In this document: piece after piece, positions 33,552-47,235 of the stretch
How the letters are laid out: every line of letters starts with the position of its first letter
How positions within the stretch are numbered: the stretch's first letter is position 1
Source of the DNA: Ilex aquifolium
Taxonomy: Eukaryota > Streptophyta > Magnoliopsida > Aquifoliales > Aquifoliaceae
Direction: 5' to 3'
Length of the DNA: 64,000 nucleotides
NCBI GenBank assembly: GCA_951799425.1
Contig: OX637402.1
Coordinates: forward strand, 18,117,844 to 18,181,843
Program-made: the position numbers and the translations under genes
The notes under the pieces: model-generated
Databases searched by the model: none
The model's input: the letters and a program-made list of their open reading frames with translations, nothing else
What the model was told of the DNA's origin: nothing

Positions 33552-36500
33552 ATGGCAGGGGCTGCCTCGGCACTGTTCCTTCTAGATATCAAGGGCCGCG
33601 TTCTGGTGTGGCGCGACTACCGTGGGGATGTCACAGCCGTTCAAGCCGAAAAATTCTTCACCAAGCTCATCGAGAAAGAGGTTTGCACTTCTTTTTTCAA
33701 TCTCTTCGATGATTTCCGCCGAGGTTTTGGCAATTTTCTTTTGAAATATAGGTTGCATATTTCTGGATTACATTGGATTGAAACGATTTTCACTTAAAAA
33801 TGAATGAAAACTATTTGAAAAAAGGATAAATTCAGGAGCTACGTGGTTATATTAAGTTGATTTGGATGTTTTACTTTCTAAGATTTCAATTTGGTGACGA
33901 ATTGATGTGTTTGAGTTAAGCTTATGAATAATATCTGTGTTTACTCGATCCGTTCATTTGTTATTTTTGAAAAGTAAATACTTGATTTCAAGGAGCGAAG
34001 TTGGCTGAAACTGAGGTATTTCTGGTTCTTGTGGTACTTTTGATATAGGGTGATCCTGAGTCTCAAGATCCAGTTGTGTACGATAATGGCATCACGTATA
34101 TGTTTATACAGCACAACAATTTGTATCTAATGACTGCATCAAGGCAGAACTGCAATGCCACGAGCCTTCTTCTATTTCTACACCGTGTTGTTGATGTAAG
34201 CGATATTGGGTAACTAAAGATCTTCTCTTTAGGTTATGATCGTTAAATCATTCATTTAATTTTAATGCATTATTAACAATGCTTTCTTTTCTTATTGGTT
34301 GGGAGATTTGTGTACTTGAGTGTAAGTTAATTTTTTGTGGCAGGTCTTTAAACATTACTTTGAAGAGTTAGAAGAAGAATCACTTAGAGATAACTTTGTT
34401 GTAGTGGTAAGGGGATTTACTTAAAAGGATTTCTCTACCTTTTTTCTATTTTCAAATTGAATTAGGAATTTAATTGCAACTGGGAGACATAAATCATCTT
34501 TTGATTGTTATCATGCTGATCTTTTGTTTCATTGGCAGTATGAATTACTTGATGAAATGATGGACTTTGGTTACCCTCAATATACCGAAGCAAAGATTCT
34601 TAGTGAGTTTATCAAGACTGATGCTTACAGAATGGAAGTTACACAGAGGCCTCCCATGGCCGTAACAAATGCAGTGTCATGGCGCAGCGAAGGAATACGT
34701 TACAAGAAGAATGAAGTAGGTTTTTTCTTGTATGTCTTGTAAGTAATCTGTGGTGCCAATGAATTATATGCTTTTGCATTATCTATACAGGTATTTTTGG
34801 ACGTTGTGGAGAGTGTTAATATACTTGTCAACAGCAACGGTCAAATTATTAGGTCAGATGTTGTTGGGGCGTTAAAGATGCGAACATATTTAAGGTTTGT
34901 TATCCACATTAATCACAAGTAATTTGTATTAGTAATGCTGAACTTTTCTTAGTTGAATGTCTCCTATTCTAATTAGTTGACCTAGGCTTGCTGAGGTTTA
35001 GTAGAGTAGAGGTTAGGCTTTACTTCTATAATTCTGCCGTGAGGTTCAACTTCATGCTATATGTTAACAAAAAGAGCTTAGAAAGGGGTATGCATATTAT
35101 TATGAGTATTGATCACTTAAATTTGAGTTTGAGGAGCTCGATTCATCTTTTATGAACAATTCCCTATTAAAGGAAATAAGAATAATAGTTTTATATTTTC
35201 TTTGTATGTATGCATACTGTCTGTGTCTTAATTATTTGGACTAAGGTGCTTGCTGCACTCTTAAAGCTGCTGAATACTGTAGCTTTTGTTCCTGCTTGTG
35301 CGGCTGCCTGTTTTTCTGGTTTGTCGATGAATACCCCTTACATCCTTCCATTTTGCTGAAAAATCCAACAGCCGGAAAACTGTCAATGTGATTGTGGTGG
35401 TCCCTGTAACTGGTTTATCAAATTATACCCCTTACATCCATCCATTTGACTGAAAAATCCAACAACCAGAAAACTGTCAATAATAGTATGGTTTTCCATG
35501 TAATATTGATGTCTGAAGTGTGTCTCGTATCAAAGTTTCTTGGTTTTCACCTGAGCTTCATATTCTATACTGATCAATTTCTGAAAGGTATAATCTTGAT
35601 GCTCCATCTATTGCAGTGGCATGCCTGAGTGTAAGCTTGGGTTGAATGACAGAGTGCTATTGGAGGCGCAGGGACGATCAAGTAAGGGAAAAGCCATTGA
35701 TCTGGATGACATTAAATTTCATCAGTAGGTAGCCTAACTCTGGGTTTGATTATATTCAGCTGTGATTATATTTAGTGAAACCAATGGTTAAAGTTTCTTA
35801 TATATTGTGAGCAAATATTGTGGGTGCTTACCTACTTTTTGTTCAGGTGTGTTCGTTTGTCCCGCTTTGAAAATGACCGGACAATCTCCTTTATACCTCC
35901 TGATGGATCTTTCGATCTCATGACGTATAGACTCAGTACTCAGGTTCTCATTAGTGTTCTAGGACATAATATTTCCAGTCTATTTTTTCTGGTTTTCTTC
36001 TATCAAATTGCTTTGTTTATGAAGTTGATCAGACTTACAATTCACTTTCAGGTAAAGCCTCTGATATGGGTGGAAGCACAGGTTGAAAGACATTCTAGAA
36101 GCCGTATGGAAATAATGGTAAAGGCCCGGAGTCAGTTCAAGGAGCGTAGGTATGTTTATTATCTTGTAACAATGCAACTGTATCTTTAAAAATTTGCAAG
36201 TTCACTCATACCTTGGTTTGACTCCACAGCACTGCAACAAATGTTGAAATTGAGTTGCCTGTACCATCCGATGCCACCAACCCTAATGTTCGGACATCAA
36301 TGGGATCTGCTGCTTATGCTCCTGAAAATGATGCATTGAGGTGGAAAATAAAATCTTTCCCAGGTGGTAAGGTAAGAGTTCTACAAATTACTTGTGCACT
36401 CTTTCCATATCCGTTAGTGGACATCAATAGTAGCAGATTTAATATGGTTTCTTTGTGAAATTACAGTTAAGATATGGTCTGATTCCTATGATACTAAATT

Positions 36501-38186
36501 TGTTTAGGAATATATGTTGAGAGCTGAGTTTACGTTTCCAAGTATAACTGCTGAAGAAGCAACTCCTGAGAGAAAAGCTCCTATACGTGTGAAGTTTGAG
36601 ATACCGTATTTCACAGTTTCAGGAATACAGGTATACCCTCTTTGATGTTGTGGCTTTGCTCTTAAATAGAACATTTTATGTTGTTGTCTTGATATCTGCG
36701 CTGATTTAAATGCAAGACTTAATCTTGGTGCTTTCTCTACTTTTCCGTGCTTATATGTGAGAAGTGAACTATTAGTTCTGTAAATTAAGGTCACAAAATT
36801 CTTTTTAGTTTAGTTGAAGTTTTGAATCTTTGGATTATATTAATTGATTGCAGTGGAACATTCTTCGATCTTTTTTCTTTTTTGATAGGAAACAGAAAGC
36901 CTTTGTTATGAAGTGTACATCAAAATGGTTGGATAATCTTACCCAACCTATAAAAATAAAAGCATAACCAAAATAAGGAAATACATAAAACTGCCTATAT
37001 ATCACCCGAAGCTCTCCATCCTGGAAAAATTGCAAAAAGCTGGATGAAATCCTTAGTAACCAAAGCCCAAAATGATGCCAAGAAATTATCACAAGCTGCT
37101 GGGGAAGAAGCATTTCATCCTGGTATATCTATAAGGCATCAAGTGACTTCAATTGCTTTGCACCATCACTGGTCACTTGGGCAATATTTTTATCCTCCCC
37201 CCCCCCCCCCCCCCTGCTCTCTCTCTCTATGTAGCTGGCCAGTACTGCTGATAAATAAAAGCCAATAACATTTGATTGCGATCAGCTTGCAAACTCGTCA
37301 AATCTCATAATGGTGTTTTGCATACAAAAGGACAGAGGGGCCATAATACAGGATGGGGATGTCTACCACTTGAATGTATATCTCAATCTGATGTCTCCCA
37401 TTGACTGATTGGTTGATTGATGAACTGGGGAATACAGTTTCGATCACTTGCAAGATCACTTTGTTTCTAGAGCTTTCAACTTGGTAACAAAGTGATAAAC
37501 CCTTATTCGAACCAGAATTTTCCACTTTCCTATGGTCATCCTGAACGGTTGTGGGCAACCATTCCATCACAGCATCACCTCTCTTGAGTTGGGCATCAAA
37601 TGTACCATCCTGCTTTATGCATTGAGAGCAGAAACACTCTGGAACTGTTGGGAAGGAAGGACCTTTGATTGATTGTTCTTGTATTCTCTGCTAGATGTGG
37701 TTCTCAGGCTAACAAACTGCATGTTGCCTTGCACCCGGCCCCTATCATGAGAAACTGCCAGTATGTGCATATTTTGCTACTTGTTACGATACCAGAGCCT
37801 GTCACTTCCTTTATCCTCTGTCCAATTTTCCTAGGTTACCTCACCATTGGAGACTTCGATGGGTACGAAAGTCTGTTGGGGTGGTAAAAAATTGCTGGGA
37901 AAGTCTCGTACTCAATGGAGCCTTACTGACTTTGATTTCTCAAATTTATTGAGGAACTGCTTTGGTGAATTTGCATAGTGATGGAAGTTGCTGTTTAATT
38001 GTGCTACCTTTTACTAGTTTGTTTTGAACATGACAACCATGCATAGACATTTTAATTCAAGATTATGTGAATCTTGGGGTTTTGTAGGTTCGTTACTTGA
38101 AGATCATTGAGAAAAGTGGCTACCAGTCTCTTCCGTGGGTGAGATACATAACAATGGCTGGTGAATATGAATTGAGGCTTATGTGA
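33552..38186 (+). CDS. AP1M: AP-1 clathrin adaptor complex medium (mu) subunit
   Basis: Eleven exons: 33552-33680, 34049-34195, 34344-34406, 34539-34715, 34791-34894, 35617-35724, 35847-35943, 36052-36149, 36230-36371, 36508-36630 and 38088-38186, giving 428 residues, the canonical length for plant AP1 mu. The N-terminal longin-like domain (MAGAASALFLLDIKGRVLVW onward, about 1-140) is followed by a linker and the mu-homology domain (about 165-427), which binds YxxPhi cargo signals. It includes WRSEGIRYKKNEVFLDV and ends PWVRYITMAGEYELRLM. It works at the trans-Golgi network and early endosome in clathrin-coated vesicle formation. The nearest relatives I know are Arabidopsis AP1M1 (At1g10730) and AP1M2/HAP13 (At1g60780). 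The last intron (36631-38087) is enlarged by an insertion. All catalogued splice sites are GT-AG. Confidence 0.96.
36870..37900 (-). other. insertion in last AP1M intron, retroposon-like
   Basis: On the minus strand the segment ends TTTCTGTTTCCTATCAAAAAAGAAAAAA (36868-36895), an A-rich tail. Upstream lies a 90-codon open frame (37298-37570), with no family I recognise. A poly-C run lies at about 37197-37214. It makes this intron much longer than the others in the gene. I cannot tell a LINE fragment from a processed gene fragment. Confidence 0.35.
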
Positions 38187-39063
38187 AAAGTCACTCCCGT
38201 AAGTTGGTCTTCCATTATCAACAATATTTAGTGCCAAAGGTATTTTGGTACCTCAACTGGATAAATAGTGTTGTGGGGGAATTGATAGTACCTATTCAAG
38301 GTGGCGCTGGTTGAGCTAGTTATAGATTTCATTTGGCATTCTTGTTTGTGTACAATGTTCTTGGTTTTTGGCCAGAGGTTTGTAATAGTCGGTGGTTACT
38401 CGCAATATTCATTGGCTGCTTGCTTGTGAAAATCTTCTTCTTTCTTCTGAAATAGTTGTTTGCTTCTTGTACTTTGTTGGAATTCGTTCAATCTTCATGT
38501 TTGACGTGTATTTCCTCCTGTTTTCCCTTTCTTTTCTTTCGTTTTTCCTGTCCTATTTTTCACCTCCCTCCCTCAGCCTGTTTCTCTTTTTCTTGCTACT
38601 AGAGCTGTGGAAAACTAAATGAGAATACTCTAATGTGAGATTAGCTCACTTCATCCTCCGAAAATCATCTGGTGTTTGGGATTGCGTTCTTTGCAATATA
38701 CAACCTGAAGTACAAGCACACATTGCACATTAATTACTATTCCCCCTTTGATTCATTCAAAAAAGCTCGAGACTCCCTCAGTACAATTGAGCAGATAATC
38801 TTTGCAACAAACTTGGTGAAAATATTATTAAAACACGCTTTTTTGTTCACTTTGGAAATGATTGGAAACGATTGAGCAGAAGGTTTGGTGTATAAGCTGA
38901 GCCTCCAATCTCTCTCTCATAAATCCATAATCTAGATGAGTTTGTACACTGAAAGTGCATAAAAAGAAAGGGCTAAGAAGAAAGAGAAAAAAAAAAAAAA
39001 AACAAAGGGAAGAAACTTCACATTTACAAAACTTCTAGGTGTAGTGTATCATGCGATACAAAA
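38187..39063. other. convergent intergenic region
   Basis: 877 bp between the AP1M stop and the hydrolase stop, presumably both 3' UTRs. A T/C-rich tract (38515-38600) and an A-run (38987-39003) are the only notable structures. Confidence 0.45.
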
Positions 39064-42000
39064 CTATTGGTCCACTTCGTTTGGTATTGTTGGTAGAGTC
39101 TTCCTAAATACATGCTTTCTGCAACGTTCAAAAATGCTGTCATATATCATATCAAATTGAACTCCTGCCCTCTCCCGATTCACAATGAAAAGAATGTGGT
39201 CACCGTCCACAATCTTGTAATACCTGCATTCAAACACGCGTAAATTTTATTTCAGCTTATCGAATCCACTTGACCAATGTCAACATTTTCTTGCTCGGGA
39301 AAAAAATAGAATCATGATATTAATTTTGTTTGGGTGACTGTTGAAAGCTTCGTAATGTACTATCTGCAAAAAGCATCTTGAAAAATCCCTTCAATATGAC
39401 CAAGCAAATCATCAAGAAAAGTGCTCTCATGCTCACCCACCAAACAACACTTGTGGAAGACAGAGAAGCTATTCCCTGCTAAACACGTAGGAAGCACCGG
39501 ATACGGGATATAAATAGGATACGATATGGATACGACAACACGACATATTTAAAAAAATAGTATACGGGTATAGTTAGGATATGTTTAAAAATATATATAT
39601 TTTATAATTTTACTATTATATAATGACTTAATAGCTATAATTTTTAGTTATTTTTTAACAATAATAAATAACATTAACAATTTTTTATTTTTAAAAAGTT
39701 ACCTATCGTCACACAATAGTACATCTACAAAGTGAATGTGATAAATTAAAAGAATAAAAACTAACATTTAACTATATTGCTTGCTTAGAAGTATTTGTTG
39801 CTAAGATTATAGAGTAATCAACTCATTTAAACTCTTTGAATATGTTATAATGGATAATACTCGGAAAACACTCATGTGTCTTCCAAGTCATATGAATTTT
39901 TGTTAATTTATTGCATTATATGTAAAATTAAAAGGAAAGGATAAAGATTAAAATTAAAAATTACACATACTTCTCTGTATATCGAAGTATCCGCGAAATA
40001 ACCATATATTTTATTTATTATTAGATACGTTTGACGTGTATCCGATACATATCTTTGAGTATTCAACGAGTATCGTATCTAATACGGATATGTCGACCTT
40101 AACGAAATATCCGTATTTCATAGCTAAACACTCCCTCAAACCTTAGCCATTTCTCGACCCAACACTCATGTTGATTGATTCCATTAGTATGTGTTTGAGA
40201 TACTTTATTAAATCTTCCATAACCATTAACATATGATATGCTATGGGTAATTTGAGCAATGTAGCCAAAGATAAGTTATGTGACATACCAGATGCCTGGT
40301 TGCAAGGGCTGGCATTCAGAATCTTTCACGACGAGATGACTCGGGTGTTCAATTGGGATACGAGGATGTGTCATTGATATGGTGTTAAGTGCTCCATCAT
40401 TATCCCACCAATCTTCATCCCTGCATGTGTACATACATGAAACATGAGCCATGACAGGGTACAACTCAAGGCATTAGATTTTGATTTCAGTAGCAATTGG
40501 TGTGCCAGTAAAAATCAGAAGAAAATTTTCAAAATGCTGGTAGAGTTGAAATGAGTGAAACAATGGAGATGTCACAATGGTTAGCAAGATAATGAAAGCT
40601 TCATAGAGAGAAGATTATATATATAATCAACTTCAAAATAGCAGTTTTAGCAATTGGCTCGGATCTAGAAAGTATGGATATAGGATACGGATACAATACG
40701 AATACAAAGATATGACAAAATAGAATATGGTTACTGCTAAGATACTTCAATAATAAAATATATTTTATATTTTAATATTATTTAACAATTTAAACATTAT
40801 AATTTTTAATAATTATTTAACAATAATAAACAAAATTAGCAATTTTTACCTTGAAAAATGTGTAATATCATCGCATTATGATATATCCATAAAGTGAACG
40901 TGACCAATTAAAAGAATTAGAACCAACGTTTAACTAGTTGGTTTATTTACACGTGCTTGTTTCTAACCGTGTAACTAATTCATTTTTTTTTATACTCTTT
41001 TGACGTGTAATAGTAGATGATACTTAAAAAACACCCGTGTCTTCAAAATTAAATGGAATTTTGTTGATGTATTGTATTATATGTGAACTCGAAAGGAAAA
41101 AGTATAGATTAAAAAATTATATATCTTGCTCCATGAGTAGAAGTATCTGCGAAGCATCCACATATTTTGTTAATTATCGGATACGTATTCGATACGTATC
41201 TTTAAGTATTCGACAAGTATCGTATCCGATACGGATACGTCAACATTGACGAAGTATTCGTAATTCATAGGCTCGGATTAAATGCAAAGGCGGTGACATC
41301 TAAGGGGAAAACCATGAAAATCAACATTTGTTTGGCGTGAATATGAAAATCGAATTAAGGGGAAAAGGACTTAGCAATTGGGAACACACCTATAGCCTTT
41401 GTAAGGGGGAGAAACATCTGGAGGATGACACCACTGGCTCATCTGCAAGATTCTGATGAAAAGCAAAGGGTGGACTCCAAATATGCCAGAAGGAACTGTA
41501 ACACCCATGATTTTCCTTGTACGCTTAGTAGCATAGCTGAAGTAGTATGTATTAGGAAATGTACATAAACGGCTGTTCAGTCTCATGGACCCTTGAATTG
41601 TAAGATCTGGAAGAATCCAATCTCCCGTAGCAAAAGGACCAGCATTCCCTAAGAGGCAATCAACAAGACCCCAAACACCAATCTTCTTCCATGACAGGTG
41701 GTAGTGATCAAACCCAAAATTGTAATAGGCCTTTAGCCAGGGGATGTCAAACCAATCATATATTAACACCCCTATGCGGCACAGCTGAAGCAGACTAATG
41801 GGTTTCAATGACATCCCATCTTCTGGCCTGTGTAATAGATTGAAGTTATGGAGAGAAACTCAGAGTTCATAAATTAGACAAGAAATGGACATGGATACTT
41901 GCAAAACTCACATGAATATAACCAAGTACTTTCACATTTTACAACTTAAGTGCATGAAATGCAATGTGCTTGAATTGTGTGATGTGTGGACTGTGTGTGT

Positions 42001-43993
42001 GTTATTTGTGTGTTTGACCAAAAAAAATCTTCAGATGAGTTATTAAAAGAAAAAAGTCGAGACATTTGAATCTATAAAGCATTCCATTTATTATCTAGAA
42101 TTTTCACAAAAAATGGGTCATGTTGGTTTGCATATCAAAAAACAGTATCCGAAAATTGTTTTTGAGAAGAGTTTTAAAAAAGTGTGTTTTGGTGTTTTTT
42201 GTGTCGCAAAACTTGTTTGGTTATATGACTCCAAAAATAGTTATACGGAATAGAAAACAAAAACCTAAAAAACAATGAAAATAGAAATGTAGTGGACGTG
42301 GTGGTTGTGGTGATGGTGGAAGTGTGTTGGTGGTGGACGTGGTGGTGGTGGACGTGGTGGTAGTGGTAGTATTTTTTAAATTCTGGAAATGTTATTTCCA
42401 AAAACACACCAAATAGCCCTAATTTGTTATTTAAATCTATCTACTTTTTGTTCTCAAACAAAAAACAATTGGTCAAATAACTTTTATCCCATAAACAGTT
42501 TCTGATTTGCAAACCAAACAGGCCTTGATTTCTCTATTTCACGTTGTATGTGAAATTCAAAAGAGATAAAAGAGAGAGAGTTATGCTCATGAACAATTTG
42601 CATGTAATGAACTTACTGCATTCCATCTAAGTAGGTTCTTGTAGTCCCATTGAAGGCTCCGGATAATGCTGTTATGCTTAAGACCCAGTTCTCAGAAGTG
42701 TGTTCATATCCCTTGAATGCCTGAGTTTAAAATGAAAATGTTTTTTTATACATCTAGAAAATTCCCATTTCTGTGAATCTGTTAATTAATCGAAAGTAAC
42801 CAGACTATGAGACTAACCTTGTCTGCAAGCATTTGCTGCAAAAGCCGGACAACCTGTGCACCAGCCGAGTGCCCAACAAAGTGAACAGGGTGATCCTCAT
42901 CCCATTCAGGGTAGTGCCCTGCATTCCAATTACACCAACCAATAAGGCAAATTAGTGGATTAGAGTTCCCAATGGCTGGTGAAAGTGAAATAGGAGACCT
43001 CAAACTACCATACAGACTAGAGAATAGAAAGAAGGGGCAGGCGCCCAAGCAAGAAAGGGTTCAATGCATAGTTTCCAACTAGAAAAGAAAGCAAGAACCC
43101 TACTTTAGAGATAGATATAGGTTGCAAATAGAGGTTGCTACGGAGCGATGCCCTGAGATGGGGATAGCAGACGATAATAGAAGACAATTGTAATATTGCT
43201 TGCATTGTCTTATAGTCTCCTCAACCCTAGTAAACCCGAAAGGGCGGGTACTTGAGCTCCACCGCTTTAGTCCACTTAAATAAAGAAAATTGAGGTTAAA
43301 AGTAGGTTAAATTGCAACCTTGTTCATAAATCCGACCAAACTGGGAGTGGCCACAAGCCTTGCTGTGTTCTTCTCCATAATCTACTTGACCGCCCTTCAA
43401 ATAATAGAACAATTCGCGAGCCCTGAAACCTAAAACCTCTTAACTTCTGTAAAAAACTAATACAGAAACAAGAACAAAAAGGAAAGCACAAGGTGTAGAG
43501 AACTTAAGTATAAACTAAAAAGCATTGAGATTTTAAGTACCAACCTGTCATGTATGCTAGTTAATGAACCTAAATCAGGTACAAGAACCCTGTCATCCTT
43601 CTTCTCCGCCCCAGCAAAATACGAAAGACCTCCCAACCTCTGAAACATCAATTGCAAAATCAAAACCCATAAAAATATTTAACCAGAAATCAATCAGAAA
43701 AGACCCAAAAATCTAATTCAATACAGATTGCTAAGATTACTTACCCCTTTGCCAAACCCAAAGATTCCATGAACCAACACAATGGGAGGCAGATCACCAG
43801 CAATGGTCAATCCCCTTGACTCGTCCTCTTCCAACCTTGTATCCAGAATGGGATTGGAAAACCAATCATTCAAACCCTGTGAAAGATCACCAGCCACAGC
43901 TGTGCTGAATATGTAAAACCCATATAGCAAATGAACCACAGAGCTCACAAATAGCTCTGTTAATTGCAGCGCAGACACCCACCATCTAATCAT
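39064..43993 (-). CDS. alpha/beta-hydrolase, lipase-like (At1g10740/At1g23330 type)
   Basis: Eight in-phase exons: 43993-43745, 43639-43545, 43422-43319, 42918-42818, 42720-42617, 41827-41390, 40420-40289 and 39223-39064, giving 460 residues. Residues 1 to about 35 are hydrophobic (signal peptide or anchor). PPIVLVHGIFGFGKG is the strand-loop that forms the oxyanion hole. FVGHSAGAQ gives nucleophile Ser167 in a GxSxG elbow. Asp292 in PDLTIQG and His417 in VDGDHILF fit the remaining triad positions. The overall plan is like staphylococcal-type (family I.5-like) lipases rather than plant GDSL or class 3 lipases. The natural substrate is unknown, most likely a lipid ester. Introns 5, 6 and 7 each contain a transposon. 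The gene is convergent with AP1M. Confidence 0.88.
39487..40123. mobile_element. hAT MITE family M1, copy 1 (hydrolase intron 7)
   Basis: 637 bp with ends GTAGGAAGCACCGGATACGG and, inward from the right, CTATGAAATACGGATA. Both subterminal regions are dense in GGATACG/CGTATCC. Flanked by a perfect 8-bp duplication CTAAACAC (39479-39486 and 40124-40131). The first base differs from copy 2 (G versus C). AT-rich interior without an open frame. Confidence 0.8.
40665..41270. mobile_element. hAT MITE family M1, copy 2 (hydrolase intron 6)
   Basis: 606 bp with ends CTAGAAAGTATGGATATAGG and, inward from the right, CTATGAATTACGAATAC. Flanked by a perfect 8-bp duplication GCTCGGAT (40657-40664 and 41271-41278). 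Its interior follows copy 1 in the same orientation (for example TAACAATAATAAA, GAAC-TAACGTTTAACTA and CGATACGTATCTTTAAGTATT). The copies have diverged substantially. Confidence 0.8.
42121..42521. mobile_element. possible TIR element in hydrolase intron 5
   Basis: Inverted ends: GTTGGTTTGCATATCAAAAAACAG on the left, and GTTTGGTTTGCAAATCAGAAACTG read inward from the right. The interior includes a GGTGGTGGACGTGG repeat (42296-42368). No clear duplication of the target. Similar GTTTGG-ended, GGTGG-cored structure to 23520-24475. Confidence 0.5.
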
Positions 43994-45536
43994 TTTGTAA
44001 CCAAAAAACTACTAATCAGGAGCTTAATTTGTATTTTATGTATTTAAATACAGAGCAGAGCCTTCTTTAGGAAAAAGGAAGAAGGCTCTGCTGCATAAAA
44101 TTTCAACCTTTGAACACAATCAAAATCCTCATCAAACCCTTCTCTGATGAACAGAAGGGGTGAGAAAATTGGCACCTGTAGAGATTTTGTTTAATGGGGT
44201 TGTTTAGAGCTCTGGGTCTTTGAAAATGGTTTCCCACATTTTCCTCATTGCTTACCTTTCACCACAAAAGTCACAACTCACAACCAATGGAAAGGTTGGT
44301 CCGGGTTGGTGCCACTTGCCGTAGTTATATCCGCTCCTAGAAATTCTATGCACATGGTGGGACCAACCAACAAGGACAAATGGAGCCAAAATAGGGGATT
44401 AGGATTTCTCGTACAATTAAACAATTTTAAGCATTTAATTGAGACGTATTTATAAATAATTACAAAATCATTTGAATAAATGTCGTAGAAGGATTTTTTT
44501 TTTTTTTTTGTTACAGAATATTTAGACTTGTATCGACTATTTCTTCGAAAGTCAAAAACAATTCTAAAATACCTTTATATTTTTTTTTTTTGTTTTTTGG
44601 TCATTAAAACTCCTTTTTATTGGTGATGCATAATTTGGTGAACAGTTCAAAAAAATTCAAATTGCTTCAATTGATAAATTAGCTAGTGTCTTGTTGTTGT
44701 ACTTATATTTATATAGAATATCATCAAACTTACCAAAAAATTTATTAAATTTTACTTATCAAATGATTGTATATTTATGGGATCCGTGAGTTTTATCAAT
44801 TTTTTAAAGTAACACTCACTGATTCAACCCTTTATTTTTATTTAGTAAATATTTTTTTCTTAAAATTTTGGTATGTACATTATAAAAGATTTCACTTTAG
44901 TAGTTGTTTTTTTTTTTTTTGTAACGGAAGAAATCTCGATTCGGTCGACAGCGAGTAGAGACGCACTAATGTCACTCAGTCTCATGAGTCTGAGTATAAC
45001 TGAAAATAAACTCTAATTATATGAATTGATCCCTCAATTCATACATCAATTAAATCAAGACTTGCGTGTTGATTGAGTAGTTGATTTTTGATAGAAAGAA
45101 TATTAAAAAATTGTGTCGGCTCCAAATATATCCTAAAAAGGGCCTATATTTTAGGGATAAATTCTGAATTAGGGATACAACTTGGGGAAGAATCCAAAGG
45201 TGGCTATATTTTAGGGATAAAAAAAGGGTGGAAAGTGGAATTAGATGGAGATTATTCTAGGCGTTACTTTCCAAGTAAAATGTGCTGGATCAGATCTGGA
45301 AGGTTCCTTCCTTGTCAACCTAACTCCCAAACGGTCGCACGCTTATCCATATCATCTTGTCCTCCCAAATGGCTATGTATTTTAACCTTGACCCACTCGC
45401 CTCTACGGAATCATCGCTTCCACAATTTTTTTTTTTTCAATTGTAAATCAGCTGAATTATGTGTTATTAGAGGTAATCCGTGTCTTTTTAGGCATGGTAA
45501 GTGAGAAGTGATAGATTTGAAGGCAGGGGAGAGAGA
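43994..45536. other. hydrolase promoter and intergenic DNA
   Basis: The first few hundred bases (to about 44300) are the likely hydrolase promoter. The rest is AT-rich with several T-runs. The 138-codon frame at 45088-45504 has no recognisable domain and starts in repeat-like DNA, so I do not call it a gene. Confidence 0.4.
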
Positions 45537-45650
45537 AATTCAATATGAATAATTTTGAGAAGAATATTGGTGGCCGTTGAATGAATTTATTTGAGACCGT
45601 CAAATGAATTTATTGAAACATTTCATATTTTATATTATAAATTACAAAAA
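45537..45650. repeat. dispersed repeat family R1, copy 2
   Basis: Matches copies at 26605 and 61733 through AATATGAATAATTTTGAGA, GGCCGTTGAATGAATTTATTT and TTTTATATTATAAATTA. Confidence 0.6.
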
Positions 45651-46049
45651 AAAATCATTTTTTATCGTTCAAATTTATGATGAGAGTAAATAAGAAATGA
45701 ATATGAATAAGATGGGATCATCACAAAATAGAATTATTATTATTATAATCAAGGGCTTAGAATTAGCTTATGCATTTTAACTATTTTTTTCTGATCCAAT
45801 CAAAACTAAATCATCAATATCTAGACTTTACGCACCATTTTTATGGTATTGTTTAACTAATATTTTTTTTATTATAAAATATTTAAATTTACACCGACAA
45901 CTCTCTCAAGTTGATCTAACTAATAATTTGGTTGTGTGCGTTTTTTGCATTATTCTTAACTTTTTAATTATTTCAAATCCCCCTATGCAACCAACCATCC
46001 ACTGCTGTGTCTGCTATCTCTGACTCCATGATTACAAGCTTATGCTAAT

Positions 46050-47235
46050 TTAGAGTTATTAATAGTTTGTGTTATGATGTGTTAATAGATCGTGTCATAT
46101 TTAAATAATAAAATATTAAATTTTGTATAAAATATATCAATTTTTTTTTATAATTATATATAATTTGGGTCGGTTTTGTTTATCACTCGAATAAACAAAG
46201 ACAAATTTAAATGCATTAATTTCATATTATTTTTTCAAAAATAATAATAATAATGATTATTACTCTCACGATTAAATCTTAAGGTTGCGAATGAAAACTT
46301 CCTTTTACTACTAATTGGTCTATGCTCTAAATTCAAAGTAAAATGAGATGTGCGTGTCGGCCATAAGAATTCAAATTTCAAAGGCATAGGCCAACTGGCC
46401 AAACCCATAACGTGCCAAAGCAGCTCACCTAACAACAAACTGCAGATATGCCATAAAAATGTGAAAGTGGTGGCTTGAGTGTACCATTAGACCACTGTTT
46501 TTGGCTCTTTCTCCGTGATAAATCCAGAAATCATTATAACACGGAAAAATATCAGCCACATCTATTCTAATTCATCATATTTTAAAAAATATCCCGGTAT
46601 TATCCAAAACATCATTAACATCTCTTACTATTAAATTATCTTTTGTAACAAAAGAAAATATTATTTAAAATATCAAAATTATCTTTATATCAACCCCAAA
46701 CAATCTTTCTACATAAAATTCGATTAAATTCGAACAGTTAAAATTTATTTTTTTACATATTAAAATTTAAGCTGATTAAAATTCAGCTTTCAACGTATTT
46801 AAATTTGAAATTATTAAATTTCGATTCAAGCTGATTAAATTTTATTTTTTTTTACGTATTAAAATTCGATCCTATTAAAATTCATTTTTTACGTATTAAA
46901 AATCGAGCCGATTTGAGCTCAACTTGAGTTGTTAGCGTCAACTAAAATTCGATTCGAGTCGATTAAAATTTATATTTTTTTACTTATTAAAATTCGATTC
47001 AAGTTTATTAAAATTTATTTTTTATATATTAAAATTTAAATCGATTAAAATTTATATTTTTTTTAAGTTTAAAATTTTGAGCCAATTAAAATTCAATGTG
47101 AGTTGATTAAAATTTAATATATTCTGAGTATTAAATATTAGTCAAGACTATTTATTATACGTATTTAATAATCGTGTCAATTTTATAATCGTTCGTGTCG
47201 GGTTCATATTAACGGGTCAGAGCTGACACCCCTAG
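46050..47235. repeat. degenerate AATTCGATTAAAATT repeat region
   Basis: 46720-47130 is built from many imperfect copies of ATTAAAATTCGATT-type words. The right edge near 47235 reads GCTGACACCCCTA, an end typical of old plant hAT-like elements, but no matching left end or duplication was found. Confidence 0.4.

Noticed and set aside
45088-45504. 138-codon plus-strand frame
   Set aside because: Contains repeated ILGI-type words from duplicated AT-rich DNA, no domain, no splice partners.
46050-47235. Complete hAT element
   Set aside because: Only the right end (GACACCCCTA) looks convincing; no inverted left end or 8-bp duplication.
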